DNA of 64,000 nt, from the NCBI GenBank assembly GCA_002748665.1, contig PDTB01000020.1:1-64000 (forward strand). The letters are read 5' to 3'. Numbering within the stretch: the stretch's first letter is position 1; each line of letters starts with the position of its first letter. Shown piece after piece: positions 55,900 to 64,000 of this stretch. The DNA is from Dethiosulfovibrio peptidovorans. Lineage in GTDB: Bacteria > Synergistota > Synergistia > Synergistales > Dethiosulfovibrionaceae. The position numbers and the translations under genes were made by a program. The notes beneath the pieces were generated by a model. That model ran no database searches. It saw nothing but the letters and a program-made list of their open reading frames with translations, and was not told where the DNA came from.

Positions 55900-56112
55900 G
55901 GATGAGATCAAGAAAAAACAAATAAACGCCCTGCCGAGGCAAGACGTTTTTAAAAAAAGAAGTTTATTTGATGGTAACCCTCAAAAAAAATTAAAGATCA
56001 ATAAAGAAATCAAAAGGACTTTTTGTACCAAGCAGCACGATATTCCCCTATATGGGCTGAATAAGACGATCAGTCAGATAAAACTCTCTCTGTCACTAAA
56101 TGTTTTTAGTTA

Positions 56113-56931
56113 TTACCTTAGTCGAAGCAAATCGTTCAGGATGACGAATCGATACCCCATTCGGGAGAGACGTTCCACGGCATTACGAACACCTTCGGCA
56201 GTTCCCGATCCCGGTCGGTTCATGTGGCAGAGAACCACGTCACCGGGGCTGACCGACAGAATCCGCCGTTCTACCTCGTAGGCAGAAAGGGTAGCTCCCT
56301 GATCTCCGTTGACGCTGAAGCCGGCCACAACATATCCAAGAGCTCGGACGATCTCCACAGCCACGTCGTCATAATGGGCGGTCCCGGAACGAAAGAACCG
56401 GGGACGATGACCCGTGAGGGATCGAATCTCACCAGAGTTCTCCTGGACTTCCCGGATAACGTCCTCCACACCGACGGTTCCCGGGATACCGTAGGCTTTT
56501 CGACCGGTCACCGATAGAGGGCAGTGTCGGCTCCCATGGTTTTCGATCTGAAAGAGAGGATCCGAGGCGAGGTCACGAGCCTCTTGAGGATGAGCCAATA
56601 TCCACCGTCGGTTTAAAAACAGTGTAGCAGCGATCTTTCGGGAACGAAGAAACCCGATGAGCTGTCGATCGTAATCGTCGGTTCGCCATCGACCGTTTCG
56701 CATGGCTCCGCCACATGCGTCAAAGGTGAGAGCGACCACCTTCTCTTTATGGGGCACCCGGCGAAGAATACCGGGCAGATCCGTACCCCATACGTTGGGA
56801 CGCTTGTTGGCAAATAGTTCCGCCACATCATGCGCTTCGTCGACCTCACCATGGCACGAGCCTGTCAGAACGAAAATAAGGCCCCACAGCACTGGCAGGC
56901 ATCGACAAAGTAATATCATGGACCGCCGCAT
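56113..56931 (-). CDS. Secreted polysaccharide deacetylase (NodB-type)
   Basis: This 272-residue exported NodB-homology enzyme removes acetyl groups from peptidoglycan or another glycan. Motif 1 is LTFDACGG (Asp retained), the His pair is NHGSRH, and RFFRSGTAHYDD is motif 3. Leader CRCLPVLWGLIFVLTGSC may be a signal or lipoprotein-type sequence ending in GSCHG. The ATG at 56931 overlaps the sbcC stop, with AGGG eight bases upstream. Confidence 0.85.
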   Translation of the reverse strand: MRRSMILLCRCLPVLWGLIFVLTGSCHGEVDEAHDVAELFANKRPNVWGTDLPGILRRVPHKEKVVALTFDACGGAMRNGRWRTDDYDRQLIGFLRSRKIAATLFLNRRWILAHPQEARDLASDPLFQIENHGSRHCPLSVTGRKAYGIPGTVGVEDVIREVQENSGEIRSLTGHRPRFFRSGTAHYDDVAVEIVRALGYVVAGFSVNGDQGATLSAYEVERRILSVSPGDVVLCHMNRPGSGTAEGVRNAVERLSRMGYRFVILNDLLRLR

Positions 56932-59900
56932 CGGGAACACCCTGGTCCCTCAAGCCAACTTCTGCCCCCTGTCTGAGGTATGACTCGAATTTGGACGGCT
57001 ATACGATCCTTGAGAGCCGGGACATGGGATATCACTCCGATGAGCTTGCCGTCCCGTCGCAAGGCCGCCAGGGCCTCAAGAGCGGTCTCCAAGGCCTCGT
57101 CGTCCAGGGTGCCGAAGCCCTCATCTAAAAAGAGGGAGTCAACCTGAACTGCGTCGCTGGCCATACGGGAAAGCCCCAGAGCCAATGCAAGGCTGACGAT
57201 GAAGGTTTCGCCACCGGAGAGGTTTTTAGTGGATCGAATCTCACCTGCCTGGTAGTTATCCATCACGTTGAGCTCCAAAGGATGTTCGTCGTCGTGGAGC
57301 AACAGGTACCGGTCGCTCATGGTGCCGAGCTGACGATTGGCGTGACGGATGACCATGTCAAAGGCGAGGCTCTGGACAAAGTTCCGATATTTTTTCCCGT
57401 CGGCCGACCCAATGAGGCCATGAAGAAGATCCCACCTCGCACACTCCTTTTTCTGAACATCCAAGGCGTGGAGTCCCTCCTCCCGCCGTCCTTTTCGCCG
57501 GTCGTTCTCCCCCAGCTTCTCCCTCAGGGCCCCTATGTTCAGTTGACGTTCCCGATGTTCTTCCTCCAGCCCTCTAAGTGTCCTCTCGATCTCATCCAGA
57601 GGCCTGTCGCTCAGTTCTTTGTTCCGCTCCCTCTCCAAAACGCCAGCCTTCTCCATCTCCATGGCCGTCAACCCGGCGAGTCGGTCGGATAAACTCCTGG
57701 AGCGCTCGGACAGAGCTTTTCGTTCCTCCTCGGAGAGGCAGGCGGAAATATAGCTCTCCTCGTCGGAGAATCCGGCGTTCACCAGGCGGCTCGAAAAGAC
57801 ATCCCACGCTGATCGGAGGGAGGCCGATCGAGTTTTGATCGTTTTTTCAAGTTCAGCCATCCGATCCCAAAGTCGTTTTCTCTCCCCACAGGCCCTATTC
57901 AGGGACTCCACTGCCCGGTCAGTTTCACCCTGAGCAGCGGTCATGTCGTCGTCGAGTTTTTTTTCCTCATCGTCAGGGAGCCTGTCTCCCAAGAGCTCTC
58001 GACGCTCTCTAAGTAGAGCTTCACGCCGTTTCTCAACCCCTTTTAGATTTTCCTCAAGTTTTTTAAGAGCGGTTGCGGACGACAGAAGAGCCTGAGCTCC
58101 CTGATCAGCCCTGATCTCGAACGAAACGATCTCACTGGTCAGTTCATCCCTCTTCTCCTGATCCTCCAGCCATTGGTCCCGACGATTGGTCAATGTCACC
58201 AGGATCCTATCAAGTTCTGAGAGAGACGAAAGACCTATCCCGTAGGGAGCAAGCTCGTCAGCCATTCGCTTCACAGCCTCGGTTAACAGACCCTGACGAC
58301 GACGAAGTTCGTCGTTCGCCCCTCTCAGACGCTCCTCAATGAGAGCCATCTGAGCAGCCTCCTCTCGGGCATCCCGGTCGCTCCGAGAGAAGGCCTCATG
58401 GGCCTGCTCGGCCCGACTTTGCAAACCGGTTAAGGCACCCTCCATGGCTTCAACAGTCTCGACAATCCTGGTACTCTGAGCCAGATCTTTCTCGTCAGTC
58501 ACGGCCAACTCATCCAAAACTCCCGAAAGCTCGGAGTCAGACGGCAGCTCAGCCCTCGAGAGCCTGGGCCAGTTTTCCTTCAGAATCCGTCTGGCACGCT
58601 CCATGCTCTCTCCGAGAGAGATCTCATCAGACTCACTCCTCTCAAGATCCTTGTTTATCTCGGCCAAACGTACCTCAAGACCGACACGAACCTCCGTGAT
58701 CTCCCGAAGGCGCTTTCGGACCGCTTCAAGACGGGCGCTGCTCTCCTCGAACGTCGGTCGCTGTCCAGCGGCGTAGGGATGATCGAGAGCGCCGCACAGG
58801 GGACAGGGGATGCCGTCCACCAGATAAGATCGAGCCTCCTCCAGATCCTGAACGGCTCGAATCAGTCTGCACTGAAGCTCCAAATCCCCCACCTTTTCGT
58901 CCAACTCGGCGGCTTGGGCCTCATAGTGCTGCAAATCGACGGCGACAGAGACTCTCTGGTTCTTCAGGGAGGATCGACGATCGTCCAAGAGCTGCACGGC
59001 CAGATTCGCCGACGCCAGATCCCCAAGCGCCGTCTGGCATCGATCGATGGCGTCCCGTCGTTCCGCAAGCGTTGCCCTTTGGGTTCGCCAATCACCGATT
59101 TCCCGTCCCATAAGAACCGCTTTCAGGGATTCGGATTGCCTGGCGAGTTCCGCCACGGCCCGATCCCATTCGGTTTTCGTCCTCGCTGCCACATGGGCTG
59201 TTCGAAGAGCGGAGTCAAGCACCAGTTCATGCTGAGGTTTCAACAACCCCACGGCCCTCTCTGCCTCGGCGACATCCCGGCCCAGAGCTCTGATCTGCTC
59301 TCCCCGGCTCTCGATACCGGCCAGGTCTCGAACCAGGGCCTCGTCGGTCTGGGAGCCCAGCAGTCGACACTCCAGCTCCGAGAGGGTTGAACGGATCTCA
59401 TCCAGCCTCTGAAGGGTCTCCCGTTGGCTGGCCTCCAGCTTCGCCAGAGAAGCCCGGCCGTCGGCGACGGATAGCTTTGTATCCTCCATGGGTCTCTCCA
59501 TCTCCGATATCTTCAGGTCCAGTTCCCGAACAGCCCGTATCGTGACCTGCCCCTCCCGTCTCCGGACTTCGGCTTGCTTCAGAGTCTCTTTTGAGGCATC
59601 TCTTCCCGCCTCGGCCTCCTTTACGGCCTGATCGATCCCGGATATCTCCGACTCGCAGCACTCCAGAGCCTGACGATCCTTGTCCTGAGCTTTTCGAAGA
59701 TCCGTCACAACCCCATAATCGGCAGCCAGCTCCAGAGCCCTCAAGCCGGCGTCAAGCCTGGCCTGCTCCGGCGCAAAGGCATTCAGACGATCCAGATGTT
59801 CTTCCTTGGACTGACGTACCGCAGCCAGCTCCTCCTCAAACCTGCCAACAGCCCTGAGCCACCCGGCTGCCGTCCTCATCTCAGTAACCCGCTTGGCAAG

Positions 59901-60602
59901 CTCTCCATCCTCTCTCTCCATCAGTTTCAGCTCGGAGGTCAGTCGCCGTTCTTCCTGTACATCAAGGAGATCTATTGCCCCAACTTCGGCCTCTAAAAGC
60001 TCCAAGAGCTGCCTTTCCCGGGAGCGATGCTCGTGTACCCGGATAGAAATCCGGGTGTAGATATCCGTCCCGGTGATACGCTCCAGAAGAGGAGCCCGTT
60101 CGTCCGGCCCAGCCTGTAGAAAGGCGGCGAATCCTCCCTGGGCGAGAAGCATGGACCGGGTGAACCGATCAAAGTCCATACCGGTAACGACCTCCACTCT
60201 CTCGGCGACGCCGCGAATCGTGGACTCCAACACACGGCCGGAGGTCTTGTCCACCATCTCGTGCCTGGGGTTCTGAAGGTCACCTCCCGGTTTCCTATGA
60301 GCTCGACGCTGACTCCAGTGACAACGAAAAATACCTGAACGTGTCTCGAAGGTAGCCTCGGCAAAACACTCGCCAGTCCGACGGGACATGACCTCGTTAC
60401 CGCTCTTGGTCACCTTGCCAACTCTGGGAGTCTGACCGTAGAGGGCCAGACACAGGGCGTCCAGAACAGTGCTTTTGCCAGAGCCCGTAGGCCCAGTGAT
60501 GACAAAGAGACCATCGGAGGCAAAGTCCCCATGGGTCAGATCAATAAGCCATTCGCCAACCAGGGAGTTTAAATTCTTAAATCGAATACACTTTATTTTC
60601 AT
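56916..60602 (-). CDS. sbcC: SbcC, SMC-like subunit of the SbcCD nuclease
   Basis: This 1228-residue DNA-repair ATPase pairs with SbcD to cut hairpins and protein-blocked ends. Walker A is GPTGSGKST near residue 38; two long coiled coils flank the zinc hook CPLC (GIPCPLCGALDHPY). The C-terminal NLSGGETFIVSLALALGLSRM signature and SLFLDEGFGTLD Walker B complete the head. It follows sbcD by 9 bp. Length is in the upper range for SbcC. Confidence 0.95.
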   Translation of the reverse strand: MKIKCIRFKNLNSLVGEWLIDLTHGDFASDGLFVITGPTGSGKSTVLDALCLALYGQTPRVGKVTKSGNEVMSRRTGECFAEATFETRSGIFRCHWSQRRAHRKPGGDLQNPRHEMVDKTSGRVLESTIRGVAERVEVVTGMDFDRFTRSMLLAQGGFAAFLQAGPDERAPLLERITGTDIYTRISIRVHEHRSRERQLLELLEAEVGAIDLLDVQEERRLTSELKLMEREDGELAKRVTEMRTAAGWLRAVGRFEEELAAVRQSKEEHLDRLNAFAPEQARLDAGLRALELAADYGVVTDLRKAQDKDRQALECCESEISGIDQAVKEAEAGRDASKETLKQAEVRRREGQVTIRAVRELDLKISEMERPMEDTKLSVADGRASLAKLEASQRETLQRLDEIRSTLSELECRLLGSQTDEALVRDLAGIESRGEQIRALGRDVAEAERAVGLLKPQHELVLDSALRTAHVAARTKTEWDRAVAELARQSESLKAVLMGREIGDWRTQRATLAERRDAIDRCQTALGDLASANLAVQLLDDRRSSLKNQRVSVAVDLQHYEAQAAELDEKVGDLELQCRLIRAVQDLEEARSYLVDGIPCPLCGALDHPYAAGQRPTFEESSARLEAVRKRLREITEVRVGLEVRLAEINKDLERSESDEISLGESMERARRILKENWPRLSRAELPSDSELSGVLDELAVTDEKDLAQSTRIVETVEAMEGALTGLQSRAEQAHEAFSRSDRDAREEAAQMALIEERLRGANDELRRRQGLLTEAVKRMADELAPYGIGLSSLSELDRILVTLTNRRDQWLEDQEKRDELTSEIVSFEIRADQGAQALLSSATALKKLEENLKGVEKRREALLRERRELLGDRLPDDEEKKLDDDMTAAQGETDRAVESLNRACGERKRLWDRMAELEKTIKTRSASLRSAWDVFSSRLVNAGFSDEESYISACLSEEERKALSERSRSLSDRLAGLTAMEMEKAGVLERERNKELSDRPLDEIERTLRGLEEEHRERQLNIGALREKLGENDRRKGRREEGLHALDVQKKECARWDLLHGLIGSADGKKYRNFVQSLAFDMVIRHANRQLGTMSDRYLLLHDDEHPLELNVMDNYQAGEIRSTKNLSGGETFIVSLALALGLSRMASDAVQVDSLFLDEGFGTLDDEALETALEALAALRRDGKLIGVISHVPALKDRIAVQIRVIPQTGGRSWLEGPGCSRCGGP

Positions 60603-60611
60603 AACTCCATC

Positions 60612-61832
60612 CTATTCGGCGCGAACGTCGTCGTCTTGGAGGGATGACAAGATCTCTCCATAGGATCGAAGAAGCTCCGAACGCTGTTCCTCCGGGACGT
60701 CATGGGCATCCAGACATCGCTCAAAAACATCCGAGGTGGTCAGTTCAGCCAAAACCTCGTCGTCCTCCAATCGCTCCATGGCCATACGGACACACCGCCG
60801 GTCGGTCACCCGAAGGACCTCCACACCGGTTCCGTCCACTGCGGCGTCGACCCGCTCCCTCAGGTCGTCCACGAGGAGATCGCCCTCGTAGATAACCTCA
60901 AGCCAGGGGGAGTCCCCTCCCATGGATAGCTCAGCGATACGTTCTGCGATCGTCTCCCAGTCTCCCCGAATACGACACAGTTTCTGAAACGATGGGACAG
61001 GACAAAGACGAATCGACGGACATCGGCCGTCGAACTCCACCAGACAGACGCTCTTCTCCTGCCCGGCCTCCCCAAAGCCCATGGGAATGGGCGAGCCGCT
61101 ATAGCGCATGATCTCGGAGCCTCCCACTCTCTGAGGAACGTGAAGATGCCCCAAAGCCAGATAGTCGAGGTTATCGGGAAATATTCCGGCACTTACGTGG
61201 GCCAGGGACCCGACGTAGAGCTCCCGAACCCCGTCGCCGTCGATCGTCCGCCCACCGGCGGTGAAGAGGTGTCCCATGACGACGACGGGAACGTGAGGTC
61301 CTAACTCCCCCCGCCTGGCCTCGGCCAGAGCGAGCACAGACGCATAGTGGTCGCGGATGCCGTCCACGAGCCTGCGATCCTTCTCCTCTACCGACTCACC
61401 TTCGTCAGAGAAACGAACGTCCCGGTCACGAAGATAGGGCACAGCGCAGACGATGAGCTCAGGACCTCCATCTCCCGAGAGAACGACGACTTCGTCCTCA
61501 GGGGATGACGCTCGTCCCAGTACATGCACATGAAGGGATTTAAGAAGATTTCGGGGGGCCTCCAAAAAGGAGGGAGAGTCGTGATTCCCGGCAATGATCA
61601 CCACATGACGACAGCAGGACGACGCCCGGGACAAAAAACCGTAATAAAGTTCCTGAGCCCGGTTGCTCGGAGTCCCCGAGTCAAAGACATCTCCCGCCAC
61701 GAGAAGAATATCGACAGCCTCATCCATCATAATCCGGGTGAGCCAGTCCAGAAAGCTCTCGAACTCCTCGTAGCGCCTTCTACCATAAAGCGTTCGACCG
61801 AGATGCCAATCGGAGGTATGGAGAATTTTCAT
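60612..61832 (-). CDS. sbcD: SbcD nuclease subunit
   Basis: This is the Mre11-type metallophosphoesterase nuclease partner of SbcC, 406 residues. The metal motifs HTSDWHLGRTLYG, VAGDVFDSGTPSN, IAGNHDSPS and GHLFTAGG, then LGHLHVPQRVG, are all present. The ATG at 61832 is preferred, with GAGG seven bases upstream. It leads the sbcD-sbcC-deacetylase run. Confidence 0.95.
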   Translation of the reverse strand: MKILHTSDWHLGRTLYGRRRYEEFESFLDWLTRIMMDEAVDILLVAGDVFDSGTPSNRAQELYYGFLSRASSCCRHVVIIAGNHDSPSFLEAPRNLLKSLHVHVLGRASSPEDEVVVLSGDGGPELIVCAVPYLRDRDVRFSDEGESVEEKDRRLVDGIRDHYASVLALAEARRGELGPHVPVVVMGHLFTAGGRTIDGDGVRELYVGSLAHVSAGIFPDNLDYLALGHLHVPQRVGGSEIMRYSGSPIPMGFGEAGQEKSVCLVEFDGRCPSIRLCPVPSFQKLCRIRGDWETIAERIAELSMGGDSPWLEVIYEGDLLVDDLRERVDAAVDGTGVEVLRVTDRRCVRMAMERLEDDEVLAELTTSDVFERCLDAHDVPEEQRSELLRSYGEILSSLQDDDVRAE

Positions 61833-61868
61833 GTGCAACCTCGTCTTTTTAATTAAAGAATGCTCCTT

Positions 61869-62432
61869 CTCCAGGTTAGAATGGTAGAATATTAATTATA
61901 ACCCAAACTCCTGAGAAGGAATGGCACTCCCCTAAGCAGCGAGGGATCCTCGCGGAAGAAATCGCCCAAGACCATCTTCACCGACTCAGCCTATTGAAGC
62001 CATGAGAAAAACTCCTGGCTTGAGGAACACGGCTACAGAACAAACGCCAAAATACGGGACACAGAGGACACTTTATCACTCGGCAGGAGAAAAAGGGAAA
62101 CCGAAGTAATCGCTCTAAAATCCAAAGCCGTTTGAAACACGTATTTGGAGCTTCTTCCTTGAAAACAGGGCCCTGATACTGAGGGACCTGACCTATACCA
62201 TCACTCGACTCTCGTACCTGATACTACACTCAGGGGGCTCTGTTCTCTGTCTCAAAATATCATCATAAGCCCCTCTGGATCGAGAGAGAAACCGGTGGTC
62301 AAACGGGATTTTTATGTCTCTTTTTTGACCAATATCACCAAATCTTTCATTTTAAATTTATTTTGCATCTCAAGACTGCCAGGATTTAGGGGTACCAGAG
62401 GTGCCCTGATATTTTACCATTCTAACCTGGAG
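61869..62432. mobile_element. IS5-like insertion sequence remnant with terminal inverted repeats
   Basis: Both ends carry a 26-bp inverted repeat beginning CTCCAGGTTAGAATGGTA (61869-61894; reverse complement at 62407-62432; 24 of 26 identical). Inside, plus-strand fragments in shifting frames resemble an IS5-family transposase C-terminus: WLEEHGYRTNAKIRD near 62010-62055, then NRSKIQSRLKHVFGAS near 62105-62155. Frames are broken by stops and the element is shorter than an intact IS5 member, so it is a deleted remnant. No gene lies in the 945 bp between sbcD and the tRNA. Confidence 0.6.
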
Positions 62433-62622
62433 GGAAGATCTCCACCCTCCAAGCAGGAAAATTTTTAAAGGTACCCCTAAAAAAATCAGGTTCTGATGCT
62501 TTAGGAAAAGTAGATTTTCATTGATCCCGCGTATCTCCATCATGAATGCCCAGCATATCAGCCCCTTTTTACGTAAACCGTATAGGGCCACATCCTATCA
62601 GGGGTTGTACTGTAAAACAGGT

Positions 62623-62670
62623 TCCTTCGAGATTATTGTACGCTAGGTTGTGCAGTTTAATTCTACGACC
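62623..62670 (-). mobile_element. Possible second transposase remnant
   Basis: A short minus-strand frame reads RRIKLHNLAYNNLEG, reminiscent of the conserved C-terminal LxNLAYN stretch of IS5-type transposases. It is only some 16 codons, in the opposite orientation to the remnant to the left. Confidence 0.3.
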
Positions 62671-62708
62671 ATACGATTTAGGATAATCGCCCCTGATGCA
62701 AATACAGC

Positions 62709-62730
62709 AAAAAACCCACTGTTTAGCGGG
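62709..62730 (-). terminator. tRNA-Gln terminator
   Basis: On the minus strand CCCGCT-AAAC-AGTGGG (one wobble) is followed by TTTTTT, 48 bp after the tRNA. Confidence 0.8.
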
Positions 62731-62777
62731 CTTTTGAGGATTCCTGACAACTGATGATATTTGACGAAACAAGGCGT

Positions 62778-62851
62778 TGGCTGCCCCACCTGGACTCGAA
62801 CCAGGATCAACGGAACCAAAATCCGTTGTGCTGCCTTTGCACCACGGGGCA
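62778..62851 (-). tRNA. tRNA-Gln (anticodon UUG)
   Basis: The full cloverleaf is visible: acceptor TGCCCCG/TGGGGCA, an anticodon arm ACGGA-TTTTGGT-TCCGT with anticodon TTG, and a T arm CCTGG-TTCGAGT-CCAGG. CCA is encoded. It reads Gln codons CAA and CAG. An integrase fragment begins 138 bp from its 5' side. Confidence 0.95.
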
Positions 62852-62954
62852 TCACGATCAGCCACGGAGAATCCAGTCATACCAAGGTATCAGGCGCATT
62901 GATATTGTTTAACATGACAGCACGAAAAAGAGAAATCCGTTGTGTAATTCGACG

Positions 62955-62987
62955 CCTCCCGGAGAAGTTTTAGACGGGAGGATACAT
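62955..62987 (+). promoter_or_regulatory. Hairpin over the integrase-fragment ribosome-binding site
   Basis: CCTCCCG (62955-62961) and CGGGAGG (62975-62981) form a 7-bp stem with a 13-base loop. The 3' arm is the SD of the ATG at 62989. The string CGGGAGGATACAT also occurs beside the bioY hairpin at 44697-44709. Confidence 0.5.
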
Positions 62988-62988
62988 C

Positions 62989-63285
62989 ATGAATAACGTT
63001 CTTTCAATCGAATCGTGGCACAATCTCCCCACACCAGCTCAGGCACTCGAGACCTTTCTCATCTTCAAAAAAGCCACGGGGACAGCTCCCAGGACCATAG
63101 CCGATTACCACAAAAACGTAGGAACATTCTTCCGTGCCAACGAAAACGCCTGGAACGGCCCTGTCGCCATGAGGACACCCCTGGTGTCCTGGTTATCACA
63201 GGAAGTTGCCCCAACAACATACAACCTTCGCCTCGTGTACCTCCGGGCCTTCTTCACAGACTCCAACTCCAACGCTCAGGGATAG
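62989..63285 (+). pseudogene. Tyrosine recombinase N-terminal fragment
   Basis: The 98-residue frame matches the SAM-like core-binding domain of phage-type integrases (ALETFLIFKKATGTAPRTIADYHKNVGTFF; VSWLSQEVAPTTYNLRLVYLRAFF). The catalytic domain with the Arg-His-Arg-Tyr residues is absent; the frame ends at 63285 and nothing downstream continues it. GGGAGG precedes the ATG. It is a leftover of an integrative element near tRNA-Gln. Confidence 0.75.
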
Positions 63286-63516
63286 AGCTGTACAGCGATC
63301 TCTTCGGAGGTACAGGAGAAAGGCAAGCACGGCAATCACAGCCAGGACTGCCAAGCGCCAAACTCCTGGCTCCCACTTCCTGAACCCCATATCAGCCCAT
63401 AGGGCAAATGTCAAAAAAGTGTTCCCCAGTGTACAGCCAAACGAGAGTATCCACGCCCAGAGTGCCAACCGACTAGTGGGATGATTGTTTTTCGGCACAC
63501 TTAATGTTTCGCTCAT
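63196..63516 (-). CDS. Small membrane protein of unknown function
   Basis: This 106-residue protein has two hydrophobic segments (LALWAWILSFGCTLGNTFLT and VWRLAVLAVIAVLAFLLYL) with a short loop between them and a soluble C-terminal tail. AAAGGAG stands eight bases before the ATG. Its tail overlaps the end of the integrase fragment on the other strand by 90 bp, so one of the two is likely truncated or extended by rearrangement. No family recognised. Confidence 0.55.
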   Translation of the reverse strand: MSETLSVPKNNHPTSRLALWAWILSFGCTLGNTFLTFALWADMGFRKWEPGVWRLAVLAVIAVLAFLLYLRRDRCTALSLSVGVGVCEEGPEVHEAKVVCCWGNFL

Positions 63517-63698
63517 CGTCTTCGCTCCTTTGATCGTCGATATTTATGAGATCATGATCTGCGTGCCCCTTCGCTCGGCTCGAGCCTGCCGCTGATATGG
63601 CTGAGGGATCGGCCAGACTGGGCGAACTGTGCCAATTTCAAGACGGATAGTCGATTTTACCACCCGAGTCCAAGGAGCTTCTTCGTGTCACACAGCCC

Positions 63699-63971
63699 TC
63701 AGATTACTTGTACACAATCCCTCCGATGTCCAAATTCTACGACATAAACGGTGAGACGGTTATTTTCTATTCGGCAAAGAATCCTGTATTCTCCCACTCG
63801 ATACCGCCAAAAGCCTTTCAGGTTGGCTTTTAAAGGTTTGCCTGTTGAGCGGGGTGCGTTCCCCTAAGCTATACGTTGATCCATGTAGTCCAATATCCTC
63901 TTTTGTATTTCAAGAGGCATTCTGGAAAGGGCTTTTTCTACCCTGGGGGCATATTCAACCGTCCAGCCCAA
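63699..63971 (-). pseudogene. RelE/ParE-type toxin interrupted by an in-frame amber codon
   Basis: The frame reads WTVEYAPRVEKALSRMPLEI then, after a TAG at 63864-63866, GNAPRSTGKPLKANLKGFW, RYRVGEYRILCRIENNRLTV and YVVEFGHRRDCVQVI. This is a complete RelE-fold ribonuclease toxin apart from the stop codon, which falls after residue 35. It starts at a TTG overlapping the antitoxin end, with GAGG upstream. It is presumably inactive; readthrough or a sequencing error are the alternatives. Confidence 0.8.
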
Positions 63972-64000
63972 GACGCTGCCTCATTTCGTCGGAGCTTATG
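63955..64000 (-). CDS. Antitoxin, C-terminal end (partial)
   Basis: The last 14 codons before the TGA at 63955 read ISSDEMRQRLGLDG, the kind of tail found on Phd/RelB-type antitoxins. The gene continues past the window edge. It overlaps the toxin start by 17 bp, as usual for such pairs. Confidence 0.55.
   Translation of the reverse strand, partial: ISSDEMRQRLGLDG

Noticed and set aside
1-64000. CRISPR arrays
   Set aside because: No set of regularly spaced identical repeats was found while reading the window.

Overview
The window is a 64 kb chromosomal piece of a diderm, peptide- or amino-acid-fermenting anaerobe, most probably a member of the Synergistota. That assignment is inference. It rests on gene content: a lipid-A-type acyltransferase and a patatin/outer-membrane-barrel protein (diderm envelope) beside Firmicute-like ctsR-clpC, an archaeal-type prolyl-tRNA synthetase, a C69 dipeptidase, and organic-acid importers of the TTT and TRAP types. 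Several genes appear to start at TTG or GTG with a good Shine-Dalgarno (SD) sequence. No rRNA genes, replication origin or CRISPR array were seen.

Layout. 0-6 kb: a short repeat element, then phoU-like, Na/Pi cotransporter and tctABC genes, all on the minus strand. 5.7-9.8 kb: Ppx/GppA phosphatase coupled to a Ski2-like helicase, divergent from a fold-III PLP decarboxylase. 9.9-15.5 kb: minus-strand run lpxL-like, yqgF, cheX, patatin-barrel, proS. 15.6-24.5 kb: stress protein, a degenerate lytic transglycosylase, gpmA, a second repeat copy, larB-larE, rpsD, a SurA-like protein, a degenerate RelA/SpoT protein and a TPR protein. 24.6-33.3 kb: an SLH-SPOR-NAGPA fusion, clpC-ctsR with a CtsR operator, plsY, acyl-CoA synthetase, HU with a small basic ORF, and a broken gene.

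33.3-47.3 kb: dipeptidase, a YhhQ-type transporter, a ParA-type ATPase with an unrecognised partner, an ABC importer built around a DUF3798 binding protein, bioY, and a betaine-type ABC importer preceded by a response regulator with Asn at the phosphorylation site. 47.4-50 kb is an accessory patch: a MerR regulator with a shortened effector domain, a flavodoxin, and an AT-rich frameshifted GyrI-like gene. 50-56 kb: a GntR-TRAP-CoA transferase-HMG-CoA lyase operon, which reads as uptake, CoA activation and cleavage of a branched hydroxy-dicarboxylate. 56-61.8 kb: deacetylase and sbcCD. 61.8-64 kb is decaying mobile DNA: an IS5-like remnant with 26-bp terminal inverted repeats, tRNA-Gln, an integrase fragment, a small membrane protein and a RelBE-type module broken by an in-frame stop.

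No clear-cut new defence or biosynthetic system is visible. The most unusual items are the ParA/unknown pair, the SLH-SPOR-NAGPA fusion, the Asn-receiver/betaine transporter coupling, the CCTCCCG...CGGGAGG hairpins over two ribosome-binding sites, and the short inverted-repeat element present twice.
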